The notes under the pieces are model-generated. The model saw only the letters and a list, made by a program, of their open reading frames with translations, searched no databases and had not been told where the DNA came from. Positions 1 to 6,465 of a stretch of DNA of 64,000 nt are shown here, one piece after another. The stretch spans positions 62,001-126,000 of the forward strand of contig JBFLXR010000004.1 in the NCBI GenBank assembly GCA_040757065.1. Reading direction: 5' to 3'. Both the position numbers and the translations under genes were made by a program. Each line of letters opens with the position of its first letter. The stretch's first letter is position 1. The DNA comes from JBFLXR01 sp040757065. GTDB lineage: Bacteria; Pseudomonadota; Gammaproteobacteria; Burkholderiales; Gallionellaceae.

Positions 1-163
1 GGGCGGGTGCCGGTGCGGCAGCCGGAGCTTTTTGCGGCGGAGCGCTCATGGTGCGCTGTTTACCGACGCTACCGCCTCCGCCGAACCGTTTGGCTTCGGC
101 TTCAACGGCGAACAAGCTCAGGCAGGTCAGGGCAATCGTCAACAACATCAAAAAGCGCTTCAT
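1..163 (-). CDS. Tim44-like domain protein, N-terminal fragment
   Basis: Only the first 54 codons are in the window; the rest lies off the left edge. The start is ATG at 163, behind a GAGGA ribosome binding site. The N-terminus is a signal peptide or membrane anchor (MKRFLMLLTIALTCLSLFA) followed by AEAKRFGGGGSVGKQR and then a Pro/Ala-rich linker. The hydrophobic segment followed by an AKRFGGG-S-GKQR motif is typical of bacterial Tim44-domain proteins, whose function is poorly known. The domain itself is outside the window, so the assignment rests on the N-terminus only. Confidence 0.6.
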   Translation of the reverse strand, partial: MKRFLMLLTIALTCLSLFAVEAEAKRFGGGGSVGKQRTMSAPPQKAPAAAPAPA

Positions 164-195
164 AGAATCCTCGAAGTAATAAACAACAGGCGGAA

Positions 196-201
196 AGTAT
201 A
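196..201 (-). promoter_or_regulatory. Candidate -10 box of the Tim44-like gene
   Basis: TATACT on the minus strand, about 33 bases before the ATG at 163. No good -35 hexamer sits at 16-18 bases, so it is tentative. A GGCGC-GTT-GCGCC inverted repeat lies just upstream. Confidence 0.3.
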
Positions 202-224
202 CCATCGGCGCAACGCGCCACCGC

Positions 225-851
225 TTAAAATGGGGACGGACTGCTTAAATTCAAGAGTGTGCCGCTTAGTGGATGAGCAAAACTTAACTGGCAGGCGTGC
301 AGATGCAAACGGTCGGCCACTGCGCCGCCGTAAAACAAATCGCCGACGATGGGGTGACCTATCGCGGACAGGTGCACACGCAGTTGGTGCGAGCGCCCTG
401 TGACAGGCTCCAGTTCCAGTCGCGACGTATTGGATTGGAGATCGTGACCGAGCAGGCGATAGCGCGTGAGTGAGGGCTTGCCGACTTCGAGATCGACCTT
501 TTGCAGGGGACGGTTCGGCCAATCGGCAATCAGAGGCAGGGCGATTTCGCCTTCCGGCGCGGTTAATCCGCCGACCACGGCGAGGTAGCACTTCTCGATC
601 CGGCGCTGGCTGAATTGCTCGGATAATTTGCGCTGCATCTCGGCTCCCCGGGCGAATAGCAGCAGACCGGAGGTCGCCATATCCAGTCGGTGTACGATCA
701 ATGCGTCGGGGAAAGCGGCTTGCACCCGTGCCGAAAGGCAATCTTGCTTATCGGGGCCGCGCCCTGGCACCGAAAGTAATCCAGCCGGTTTGTCGGCCGC
801 CAGCAAAAATGCATCCTGATAGACTAGTCTAAGAGGGGGCGCGGCTTCCAT
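225..851 (-). CDS. rluA: RluA-family pseudouridine synthase
   Basis: This enzyme converts specific uridines to pseudouridine. In E. coli RluA the targets are U746 of 23S rRNA and U32 of some tRNAs. The 208-residue protein lacks an S4 domain, as RluA does. It carries the catalytic HRLDMATSGLLL motif with Asp57, then RRIEKCYLA and the late GRSHQLRVHLSAIGHPIVGD motif that lines the uridine pocket. The ATG at 851 lies 7 bases after the yjdM stop, so the two are probably cotranscribed. The family is certain; specificity for 23S/tRNA sites is inferred from length and lack of an S4 domain. Confidence 0.88.
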   Translation of the reverse strand: MEAAPPLRLVYQDAFLLAADKPAGLLSVPGRGPDKQDCLSARVQAAFPDALIVHRLDMATSGLLLFARGAEMQRKLSEQFSQRRIEKCYLAVVGGLTAPEGEIALPLIADWPNRPLQKVDLEVGKPSLTRYRLLGHDLQSNTSRLELEPVTGRSHQLRVHLSAIGHPIVGDLFYGGAVADRLHLHACQLSFAHPLSGTLLNLSSPSPF

Positions 852-858
852 CGGAGGC

Positions 859-1200
859 TCAGGCTTTCTTCACAAACTCTGATTTCAGCGACATCGCGCC
901 GATGCCGTCAATCTTGCAATCGATATCGTGATCGCCCTCAACCAGGCGGATATTCTTGACCTTGGTGCCGACTTTGACCACCAGAGAAGACCCTTTAACT
1001 TTCAGATCCTTAATGACGGTTACGCTGTCGCCGTCGTTCAGCACAGTGCCGTTAGCATCGCGGATTACGCGTGCCTGCTCCCCGCTTTCGGCCGCCGCTT
1101 GCTGCGGCCATTCGTGGGCGCATTCCGGGCAAACGTAGTTACTGCCGTCTTCATAGGTGTATTCGGAACCGCATTGGGGACATTTCGGTAAGCTGCTCAT
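859..1200 (-). CDS. yjdM: YjdM/PhnA-family zinc-ribbon protein
   Basis: This 113-residue protein has an N-terminal zinc ribbon (CPQCGSEYTYEDG then CPECAHEW, four Cys) and a C-terminal beta-rich YjdM domain with the signature DANGTVLNDGDSVTVIKDLKVKGSS. The family was once linked to alkylphosphonate use (PhnA), but it is not the phosphonoacetate hydrolase and its role is unknown. The ATG at 1200 is chosen because it has a GGAG site 6-7 bases upstream and begins with the conserved MSSLPKCPQCG. An in-frame upstream extension would run through the terminator hairpin and is rejected. Confidence 0.88.
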   Translation of the reverse strand: MSSLPKCPQCGSEYTYEDGSNYVCPECAHEWPQQAAAESGEQARVIRDANGTVLNDGDSVTVIKDLKVKGSSLVVKVGTKVKNIRLVEGDHDIDCKIDGIGAMSLKSEFVKKA

Positions 1201-1215
1201 GGTTAGACTCCAAAA

Positions 1216-1245
1216 AATGAAACCCCGGCCCATTGGGCCGGGGTT
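1216..1245 (-). terminator. Intrinsic terminator after ubiE
   Basis: Inverted repeat AACCCCGGCCCA / TGGGCCGGGGTT (1221-1245). On the minus strand it is followed by TTTCATTTTTT, a near-continuous U-run. It starts 17 bases past the ubiE stop and overlaps the leader of yjdM, so it may attenuate readthrough from ubiE into yjdM-rluA. Confidence 0.75.
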
Positions 1246-1261
1246 GTTAAAACCCAAAGGG

Positions 1262-1999
1262 TTAGGGCATTTTGTAGCCGCGATGCAATGCGACTACGCC
1301 TCCTGTCAAATTAAAGTATTCTGCACGTGAGAAACCGGCCTCTTCCATCATTTGCTTTAATTCTTCCTGACCGGGGTGCATGCGGATCGACTCGGCCAGA
1401 TAGCGGTAGCTGTCGGCATCGTTGGCGATCAGCTTACCCATTTGCGGCAAGAGCTTAAAAGAATAGGTATCGTAAATCGGCTCCAGCGGCTTCCAGACTT
1501 TGGAAAACTCCAGCACCAGCAAGCGACCGCCCGGTTTCAGCACGCGGAACATTTCGCGCAGCGCGGCATCTTTGTGCGTGACGTTGCGCAAGCCGAAGGC
1601 GATGCTGACGCAATCGAAATAATTCGACGGGAACGGCAGGTTTTCCGCGTCGCACTGCGCTGCCGGCGAATTCAGGCCGTCGTCCAGCATGCGGTCGCGT
1701 CCGACGCGCAGCATGGCGTTATTGATGTCGGTGAGCCACACCTCGCCGGTTTCGCCGACGCGCTTGGCAAATTTGCGCGACAAGTCGGCTGAGCCACCGG
1801 CCACATCCAACACCTTTTCACCGGCGCGTACGCCGCTGACTTCGATGGTGAAACGCTTCCACAAACGGTGCAGACCGGCAGACATCAGATCGTTCATGAT
1901 GTCGTATTTGCTGGCGACCGAAGTGAATACGCCCGCAACCCGCTTAGCCTTGTCTTCTTCGGCGACCGTTTCGAAGCCGAAATGGGTGGTTTTACTCAT
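1262..1999 (-). CDS. ubiE: Ubiquinone/menaquinone C-methyltransferase UbiE
   Basis: UbiE is an S-adenosylmethionine-dependent C-methyltransferase that methylates the benzoquinol (or demethylmenaquinol) ring in respiratory quinone synthesis. The 245-residue length matches the family. It starts MSKTTHFGFETVAEEDKAKRV and has VFTSVASKYDIMNDLMSAGLHRLWK. The SAM-binding motif VLDVAGGSADLS is near residues 64-75, and AFGLRNVTHKDAALREM and the C-terminal GGVVALHRGYK are also characteristic. Its start overlaps the end of the DUF971 gene by 8 bases, which points to translational coupling. With the ubiH-like gene and ubiK in this window it belongs to the ubiquinone pathway. Confidence 0.96.
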   Translation of the reverse strand: MSKTTHFGFETVAEEDKAKRVAGVFTSVASKYDIMNDLMSAGLHRLWKRFTIEVSGVRAGEKVLDVAGGSADLSRKFAKRVGETGEVWLTDINNAMLRVGRDRMLDDGLNSPAAQCDAENLPFPSNYFDCVSIAFGLRNVTHKDAALREMFRVLKPGGRLLVLEFSKVWKPLEPIYDTYSFKLLPQMGKLIANDADSYRYLAESIRMHPGQEELKQMMEEAGFSRAEYFNLTGGVVALHRGYKMP

Positions 2000-2372
2000 C
2001 GTTTACTCCCGTATAGCGTTGCGGATCGCGGCTTTCGCCGGCCTTCTCCAATTTGTCCAGATAATCGTGCCACATAGCGTCCCGGTAGCGCCCCAGCTCG
2101 TGCAGATATTCCCAAGTGAAAATGCCGGTATCGTGTCCGTCGTCGAAGAATAACTTGACGGCATAGCTGCCCACCGGCTCGGCATTCACAATATTGACCG
2201 CCTGTTTGCCGACTTGCAGGATTTCCTGACCGGGGCCGTGCCCGCGCACTTCCGCCGAGGGCGAAAACACCCGCAGGAATTCAAATGGCAACAGAAAGCG
2301 TGCGCCGTCGTCGAAGGCGATTTCCAGCGTTTTGGATTGCTGGTGCAGCGTAATCTCGGTGGGTGTGGTCAT
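1992..2372 (-). CDS. DUF971 family protein
   Basis: This 126-residue protein matches the DUF971 family, a fold related to the N-terminal domain of gamma-butyrobetaine hydroxylase. Typical features are the N-terminal TPTEITLHQQSKTLEIAFDDG, then LPFEFLRVFSPSAEVRGHG, and VKLFFDDGHDTGIFTWEYLHELG. Biochemical function is unknown; related proteins have been tied to Fe-S or quinone metabolism by gene neighbourhood only. It is the first gene of an operon with ubiE, overlaps it by 8 bases, and has a sigma-70 promoter upstream. The ATG at 2372 gives a 23-base leader. Confidence 0.88.
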   Translation of the reverse strand: MTTPTEITLHQQSKTLEIAFDDGARFLLPFEFLRVFSPSAEVRGHGPGQEILQVGKQAVNIVNAEPVGSYAVKLFFDDGHDTGIFTWEYLHELGRYRDAMWHDYLDKLEKAGESRDPQRYTGVNDE

Positions 2373-2401
2373 CTCGGTCGATAAGACGAAAAACGTGGCG
2401 C

Positions 2402-2430
2402 ATTATCGCAAGCCTGTGCCGAATCATCAA
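2402..2430 (-). promoter_or_regulatory. Sigma-70 promoter of DUF971-ubiE
   Basis: On the minus strand, TTGATG (2430-2425), a 17-base spacer and GATAAT (2407-2402) form a near-consensus sigma-70 promoter. Transcription would start near 2395, giving a leader of about 23 bases. Confidence 0.72.
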
Positions 2431-2438
2431 ATTAAACC

Positions 2439-2460
2439 TGCTGACAGTACGCTGTCAGCA
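2439..2460. repeat. Perfect 9-bp inverted repeat
   Basis: TGCTGACAG - TACG - CTGTCAGCA, a perfect stem with a four-base loop, in the gap between the divergent DUF971 and EVE genes. A related palindrome, CTGACA-CAACGC-TGTCAG, lies at 3767-3784. There is no T-run on either side, so it is not an obvious terminator. It could be an operator or a small repeated element. Confidence 0.5.
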
Positions 2461-2503
2461 GCACAGGGGTACGCTACGTTCTCTGAATGTTGAGGAGGGC
2501 AAT

Positions 2504-2944
2504 ATGCGCTACTGGATCGGTGTGGCATCGAAAGAGCATGTGCATTGCGGCGTGGCGGGCGGCTTCAGCCAGTTGTGCCACGGCAAGGCACAACCCCTAA
2601 AACGCATGGCGGTGGGCGATTGGCTGATATATTACTCGCCGAAAACGCGGTTCGGCGAACCGGAACCTTGCCAGCAATTTACCGCCATCGGCCGCGTAAC
2701 CGGCGAAACAGTGTATCCGTTCGAAATGGCACCGGGTTTTATCCCGTTTCGGCGCGATATCGCATTTCTGGCGGCACACGATGCGCCGATTCGTCCGCTG
2801 ATTTCGCGCCTTGCATTCATACGCAACAAAGCGCAGTGGGGCTATGCTTTCCGCTATGGGCATTTGGAGATTCCTCGGGCCGATTTCGAGGCGATTGCCC
2901 GGGCAATGCTGGGCAATATTCCAGACGTACCGCCGAAGGAGTAA
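2504..2944 (+). CDS. EVE domain protein (UPF0310 type)
   Basis: This is a 146-residue stand-alone EVE domain. EVE domains are PUA-like folds thought to bind modified bases in DNA or RNA. Family motifs are the N-terminal MRYWIGVASKEHV, the GGFSQLCHGKAQPLKRMAVGDWLIYYSP segment and the C-terminal RNKAQWGYAFRYGHLEI. The ATG at 2504 is preceded by a strong GAGGAGGG site (2492-2499); the frame is open further upstream but has no comparable start. It heads a plus-strand group of small, unrelated enzymes. The ligand of this copy is unknown. Confidence 0.87.
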   Translation: MRYWIGVASKEHVHCGVAGGFSQLCHGKAQPLKRMAVGDWLIYYSPKTRFGEPEPCQQFTAIGRVTGETVYPFEMAPGFIPFRRDIAFLAAHDAPIRPLISRLAFIRNKAQWGYAFRYGHLEIPRADFEAIARAMLGNIPDVPPKE

Positions 2945-2984
2945 TCGGTGTAGAGTTTGATTCAACAAAAAACAGGAGGTGACC

Positions 2985-3503
2985 ATGAGTAAGCCGATAC
3001 TGAATCTCGACGAGGTGGAGCTGCTGCCGCGTCCGCCCGCTTATGCGGCAACCGGCCCGGCGGCGGAGCGTTACGAGGCACGCATGGGTATGATCGGCAT
3101 GCGGCTCGGCGCGCAGAAACTGGGCTACAACCTGACGGCGATTCCGCCCGGCAAGTGCGCTTTTCCCCTGCACAGCCACCAGCAGAACGAAGAAATGTTT
3201 CTGGTTCTCGAAGGGGCGGGTGAGGTGCGCATTGGCGAGGCGGTCTACCCCATTCGCGCCGGCGATGTGGTGGCTTGTCTGGCGGGCGGCAAAGAAACGG
3301 CGCACCAAGTGGCGAATACCGGCGAGACTGAATTGAAAATCTTTGCGGTCAGCACGCGCATCTCGCCGGAAATTTGCGAGTATCCGACCAGCGGAAAATT
3401 TGCGGTGTTTGCCGAAACGCCGCTCGGAGCAGACGGCAAGCCGGGTTTCTTCCGGTATGTCGGGCGGGCGGAGCAAAGCGGGGATTACTGGGAAGGCGAA
3501 TAA
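2985..3503 (+). CDS. Cupin domain protein
   Basis: This 172-residue cupin has the metal-site motif 1 HSHQQNEEMFLVLEGAGEV, with two His and one Glu. In the second motif it has HQVANTGETELKIF. It is a single-domain beta barrel that probably binds a divalent metal; the substrate is unknown. The C-terminus carries an aromatic tail (FFRYVGRAEQSGDYWEGE). The ATG at 2985 follows AGGAGGT (2974-2980); a GTG two codons earlier overlaps that site and is less likely. It lies 40 bases after the EVE gene and 1 base before the TfoX-like gene, so all three are probably one transcript. Confidence 0.82.
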   Translation: MSKPILNLDEVELLPRPPAYAATGPAAERYEARMGMIGMRLGAQKLGYNLTAIPPGKCAFPLHSHQQNEEMFLVLEGAGEVRIGEAVYPIRAGDVVACLAGGKETAHQVANTGETELKIFAVSTRISPEICEYPTSGKFAVFAETPLGADGKPGFFRYVGRAEQSGDYWEGE

Positions 3504-3504
3504 G

Positions 3505-3798
3505 GTGCGCATTGCCGATCTGCCGAATTTCGGCCCGAAATCGCAAATTATGCTGGAGCAGGCCGGGATCGGGACGGTTGCGCAATTGCGCGAGCTGGGG
3601 GCGGTAAGGGCTTACTTACGGGTTAAACGGCAGAATGGAAAGGCCAGCCTGAATTTATTATGGGCGCTGGAGGGCGCGCTATCCGGGCGGCACTGGCTGG
3701 AGGTGGCGAAGCACGACCGATTGCGGCTACTGCTGGAAATAGAAGAAACACAGGCGCAACACGCTGCTGACACAACGCTGTCAGGACGGGGTGCGTAA
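3505..3798 (+). CDS. TfoX/Sxy C-terminal domain protein
   Basis: This 97-residue protein contains the TfoX C-terminal domain: RIADLPNFGPKSQIMLEQAGI, then TVAQLRELGAVRAYL and LNLLWALEGALSG, a helix-hairpin-helix-like fold. Full-length TfoX/Sxy regulates competence genes with CRP. The N-terminal TfoX domain is absent here, as in many stand-alone family members, so a competence role is not implied. The start is GTG at 3505, one base after the cupin stop and behind GGAAGG. The C-terminal tail lies over a CTGACA/TGTCAG palindrome. Confidence 0.75.
   Translation: MRIADLPNFGPKSQIMLEQAGIGTVAQLRELGAVRAYLRVKRQNGKASLNLLWALEGALSGRHWLEVAKHDRLRLLLEIEETQAQHAADTTLSGRGA
3767..3784. repeat. Inverted repeat resembling 2439-2460
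   Basis: CTGACA-CAACGC-TGTCAG inside the 3' end of the TfoX-like gene. It shares the CTGACA...ACGCTGTCAG core with the repeat at 2439-2460, so the two bracket the EVE-cupin-TfoX group. The match may be chance. Confidence 0.35.
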
Positions 3799-3843
3799 AG
3801 TGTCTCTTGCCGGATGTCCGGCGTCTATTTCAAGGAGAACTGC

Positions 3844-4146
3844 ATGTCTGAAACTATCGAGCTAATCCGCTTCCGCCTGCAACCCGGCAAGACGTCTGCC
3901 GACTGGCTGGCGGCGAATGTAGCCATCAATGTATGGGCGAAACGTCAGCCCGGGTTTCGTTTCCGCAGTCTGTCGGAAACCGAAGACGGCGAGTGGATCG
4001 ATATGATCTACTGGGAAAATCTGGCTGCTTCGCAAGCAGCGGGAGAAAGCTTCCGCGCTGAGATGATGGGGGTTTGCGAACCGGTGATTGCGCATGATAG
4101 CGTCAAAGTGAGTTATAGCCGGGTGCATGTCATGCAGCGGGGTTAA
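3844..4146 (+). CDS. Antibiotic biosynthesis monooxygenase (ABM)-like protein
   Basis: This 100-residue protein looks like a dimeric alpha/beta-barrel (ABM-like) domain: TIELIRFRLQPGKTSADWLAAN, then PGFRFRSLSETEDGEWIDMIYWEN and a C-terminal strand VKVSYSRVHVM. The fold includes small quinone-forming monooxygenases and many proteins of unknown role. The ATG at 3844 follows AAGGAG; an in-frame ATG ten codons upstream lacks a good site. It lies 45 bases after the TfoX-like gene. The fold is likely and the activity is unknown. Confidence 0.65.
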   Translation: MSETIELIRFRLQPGKTSADWLAANVAINVWAKRQPGFRFRSLSETEDGEWIDMIYWENLAASQAAGESFRAEMMGVCEPVIAHDSVKVSYSRVHVMQRG

Positions 4147-4198
4147 AAGGAGCGCAGTGTGCCGCTAAGCGGAAGAGGCACTGGCGCAACAGAATGAC

Positions 4199-4231
4199 CG
4201 GCAACCGCAGGTAAGTGGTACCCGGTTGCCG
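4199..4231. repeat. Strong stem-loop between ABM-like and VOC genes
   Basis: Perfect inverted repeat CGGCAACCG / CGGTTGCCG with a 15-base loop (4208-4222). No T-run follows on the plus strand, so it is not a typical intrinsic terminator. It begins 53 bases after the ABM-like stop and ends 35 bases before the VOC start. A second stem (GTGCC/GGCAC) lies just upstream. It could be an mRNA stabiliser, an operator or a Rho-assisted end. Confidence 0.5.
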
Positions 4232-4265
4232 ACAATGGCTGTTTCGGATTGATGAAAGGAAACAC

Positions 4266-4658
4266 ATGAAATTCGGTTATACCATCGTCTATGTTTCATC
4301 GGTTGGCGAGGCCTTGCGTTTCTATAAGGAGGCCTTCGGGTTCGACATCCGCTTTTTGCACGAATCCGGCGAATACGGCGAGTTGGAAAGCGGAGAGACC
4401 ACTTTGGCATTTGCTTCTCATACAATGGGAAAGCTGAATCTTCTCGGCGATTACCAGCCAACCGACCGGCACGAGCCGCCGCTCGGCATCGAGCTGGCGT
4501 TCGTAACAGACGATGTCGCGGCGGCGTATGCACAGGCGCTGGCTGCCGGAGCTGCGCCGGTTGCCGCTCCGACGGAAAAACCCTGGGGGCAGACCGTCGC
4601 CTACGTGCGTGCGCATGACGGCGAGCTGATCGAATTGTGTTCGCCGATGGGTAGTTAA
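4266..4658 (+). CDS. VOC family (glyoxalase/bleomycin resistance-like) protein
   Basis: This 130-residue protein is a vicinal-oxygen-chelate fold with two beta-alpha-beta-beta-beta units: GYTIVYVSSVGEALRFYKEAFGF at the start and GIELAFVTDDVAAAYAQALAAGA in the second half. It ends in the typical YVRAHDGELIELCSPM with the metal-ligand Glu. Members include lyases, dioxygenases and resistance proteins; the substrate is not readable from sequence. The ATG at 4266 has AAAGGA upstream. A WYL regulator gene follows 38 bases later and may control it. Confidence 0.83.
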   Translation: MKFGYTIVYVSSVGEALRFYKEAFGFDIRFLHESGEYGELESGETTLAFASHTMGKLNLLGDYQPTDRHEPPLGIELAFVTDDVAAAYAQALAAGAAPVAAPTEKPWGQTVAYVRAHDGELIELCSPMGS

Positions 4659-4696
4659 GGCAGAAATTGGTTTCGGAACCGTAGGGTAAACTGACT

Positions 4697-5395
4697 GTGC
4701 GCAAATCCGAGCGATTGTTTCAACTGGTAACGCTCCTGCAAGGGCGGCGTACCGCCATTACGGCAGAGGCGCTGGCGGAAGTGCTGGAAGTATCGCTGCG
4801 CACGGTTTACCGCGATGTGCAGGCGTTGATGCTGTCCGGTGTGCCGATAGACGGCGAAGCAGGGGTGGGCTATCGGTTGCGTCCCGGCTTCGATCTGCCG
4901 CCGCTGATGTTTCGTTCCGATGAAACGACCGCATTATTGGTCGGTAGCCGCATGGTGCAAGCGTGGACCGATCCGGCCCTAGCGGAAGCGGCTCGCCGTG
5001 CCGAGGCCAAAATTCTGGCGGTGCTGACACCGGTTATGCGTATCGAAATTTCCCGCCTGCCGTATCGCATCCCGGTTTTCTCCAATGGCGAGCGCGAAGT
5101 GCACGGCGTGTTGCGTGCGGCGTGCGAAGTCAGGCAAAAGGTGGAGGTGACTTACCGCGATGCCAAAGGAGAGGCTACGACCCGCATTCTCTGGCCGCTC
5201 GGTTTGATAGGCTGGGGCGAACGCTGGACTTTGCTGGCATGGTGCGAAAAGCGTGACGCCTACCGGAATTTCCGGTTGGATCGGGTGGAAAACATCGCGG
5301 TATTGCCCGTAACTTATCCGTTGCATCCTGAGCGCAGTCTGGAGCACTACTTAACTCAGGTGGTCGGGATCGAAGACGATCAGAAGCCGGCTTAA
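4697..5395 (+). CDS. YafY-type HTH/WYL transcriptional regulator
   Basis: This 232-residue regulator has an N-terminal winged HTH (RKSERLFQLVTLLQGRR ... LAEVLEVSLRTVYRDVQALM, about residues 2-60). A linker leads to a WYL domain (about 125-215: KVEVTYRDAKGEATTRILWPLGLIGWGERWTLLAWCEKRDAYRNFRLDRV). WYL domains sense small ligands or nucleic acids. The GTG at 4697 is used as start because the HTH begins at once. It lies 38 bases after the VOC gene, the common arrangement for YafY-like regulators of small VOC or metabolic enzymes, so local control is plausible. Confidence 0.87.
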   Translation: MRKSERLFQLVTLLQGRRTAITAEALAEVLEVSLRTVYRDVQALMLSGVPIDGEAGVGYRLRPGFDLPPLMFRSDETTALLVGSRMVQAWTDPALAEAARRAEAKILAVLTPVMRIEISRLPYRIPVFSNGEREVHGVLRAACEVRQKVEVTYRDAKGEATTRILWPLGLIGWGERWTLLAWCEKRDAYRNFRLDRVENIAVLPVTYPLHPERSLEHYLTQVVGIEDDQKPA

Positions 5396-5405
5396 GCGGG
5401 GGAGA

Positions 5406-5891
5406 CTACAGGCTGCGGATTTTTTTCAGCAGCGCGGTGGTCGAGCGCTCATGCAAGAAAGGAATGCTGTGCACGCTGCCGCCCCAGCTTTGCACTTCAG
5501 GTGCACCGACAATGCGATCAGGCGTCCAGTCGCCGCCTTTTACCAGTACATCCGGGCGGCAATCCAGAATCAGATTTAGCGGCGTATCTTCATCGAATGG
5601 CACCACCAGACTGACCGATTCCAACGCGGCCAGCACGGCCAGACGGTCGTCTTGCGCATTGATCGGGCGGTCGTCGCCTTTGCCTTGGCGTTTCACCGAA
5701 GCATCGCTGTTGACGCCGACAATTAAAGACGCGCCCAGTGCGCGCGCTTGCGCCAGATAGGTGACATGGCCGCGATGCAGCACGTCGAAACAACCGTTGG
5801 TGAAAACCAGCGGGCGCGGCAAGGCGGCGGCGCGTGCCGCAAGTTCGGCGCGCGGGCAGATTTTACGTTCGAAATCGGGCTGCGGATACAC
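5406..5891 (-). CDS. rfaE2: D-glycero-beta-D-manno-heptose 1-phosphate adenylyltransferase
   Basis: RfaE2 transfers AMP to heptose 1-phosphate to form ADP-heptose for the LPS inner core. In many bacteria it is the C-terminal half of HldE; here it is a separate 161-residue protein. It carries the nucleotidyltransferase HxGH motif in FTNGCFDVLHRGHVTYLAQAR, then GVNSDASVKRQGKG, KGGDW and the C-terminal STTALLKKI. The start is GTG at 5891, 7 bases after the BON gene stop. Clustering with gmhA supports the heptose role; waaC in this window uses the product. Confidence 0.93.
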   Translation of the reverse strand: MYPQPDFERKICPRAELAARAAALPRPLVFTNGCFDVLHRGHVTYLAQARALGASLIVGVNSDASVKRQGKGDDRPINAQDDRLAVLAALESVSLVVPFDEDTPLNLILDCRPDVLVKGGDWTPDRIVGAPEVQSWGGSVHSIPFLHERSTTALLKKIRSL

Positions 5892-5898
5892 GAAACGC

Positions 5899-6465
5899 TT
5901 AATCCAGATATTCGAAAACCTTCACGACCTTGTTAACGCCCTTGGTCCCGCTGGCGATATCCACGGCGATGTCGGCTTCTTTGCGGTAGACCAAGCCGAG
6001 CAAGTAAGTGGTACCGCGCTCGGTGACGACTTTGACATGGTTTGCGCGAAACTCGTTGGAATCGAGGAAACGCAGCTTCACATTGGCCGTTACCGCGGTA
6101 TCGTTGCCGCGCGAAGACAGGCTGCTGATGCCATGCACTTCCAATTCGTTCACGACTTCGCGCACGTTTTCCGCTCCTGCGGCGATTTTGCCGATTTCTT
6201 CCTTGGCGGCGGCATCGGGCACTTCCCCGGTGAGCAGCACGCGGCGGTTATAGCTGGTGGCGTTGACATGAACGCGGCTCTTGAACTTGTTGGCGATTTC
6301 GATCAGCACTTTATTTTCGATCGACTCGTCTTCAACGTAAATGCCCGATGTGCGGCGGTCGGCCGCCAGCATTGCGCTCGCGCCCACGCCGGTCGCCACA
6401 ACGGGAAAACAGCCTTGCAGCGAAGCAAGCAAGGTCAGCAACAACAGGGGTTTCGCGTAACGCAT
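5899..6465 (-). CDS. BON-domain outer-membrane lipoprotein (DolP/YraP-like)
   Basis: This 188-residue lipoprotein has a signal peptide ending in LLASLQGC, with Cys19 as lipidation site. Two BON domains follow, about residues 45-110 and 120-188 (KSRVHVNATSYNRRVLLTGEVPD... and NVKLRFLDSNEFRANHVKVVTERGTTYLLGLV). BON domains bind phospholipid membranes; E. coli DolP supports outer-membrane integrity. The ATG at 6465 overlaps the gmhA stop by one base (TAATG), so it is translationally coupled. Position after lpoA-yraN-gmhA matches the E. coli yraM-yraN-diaA-yraP order. Confidence 0.88.
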   Translation of the reverse strand: MRYAKPLLLLTLLASLQGCFPVVATGVGASAMLAADRRTSGIYVEDESIENKVLIEIANKFKSRVHVNATSYNRRVLLTGEVPDAAAKEEIGKIAAGAENVREVVNELEVHGISSLSSRGNDTAVTANVKLRFLDSNEFRANHVKVVTERGTTYLLGLVYRKEADIAVDIASGTKGVNKVVKVFEYLD

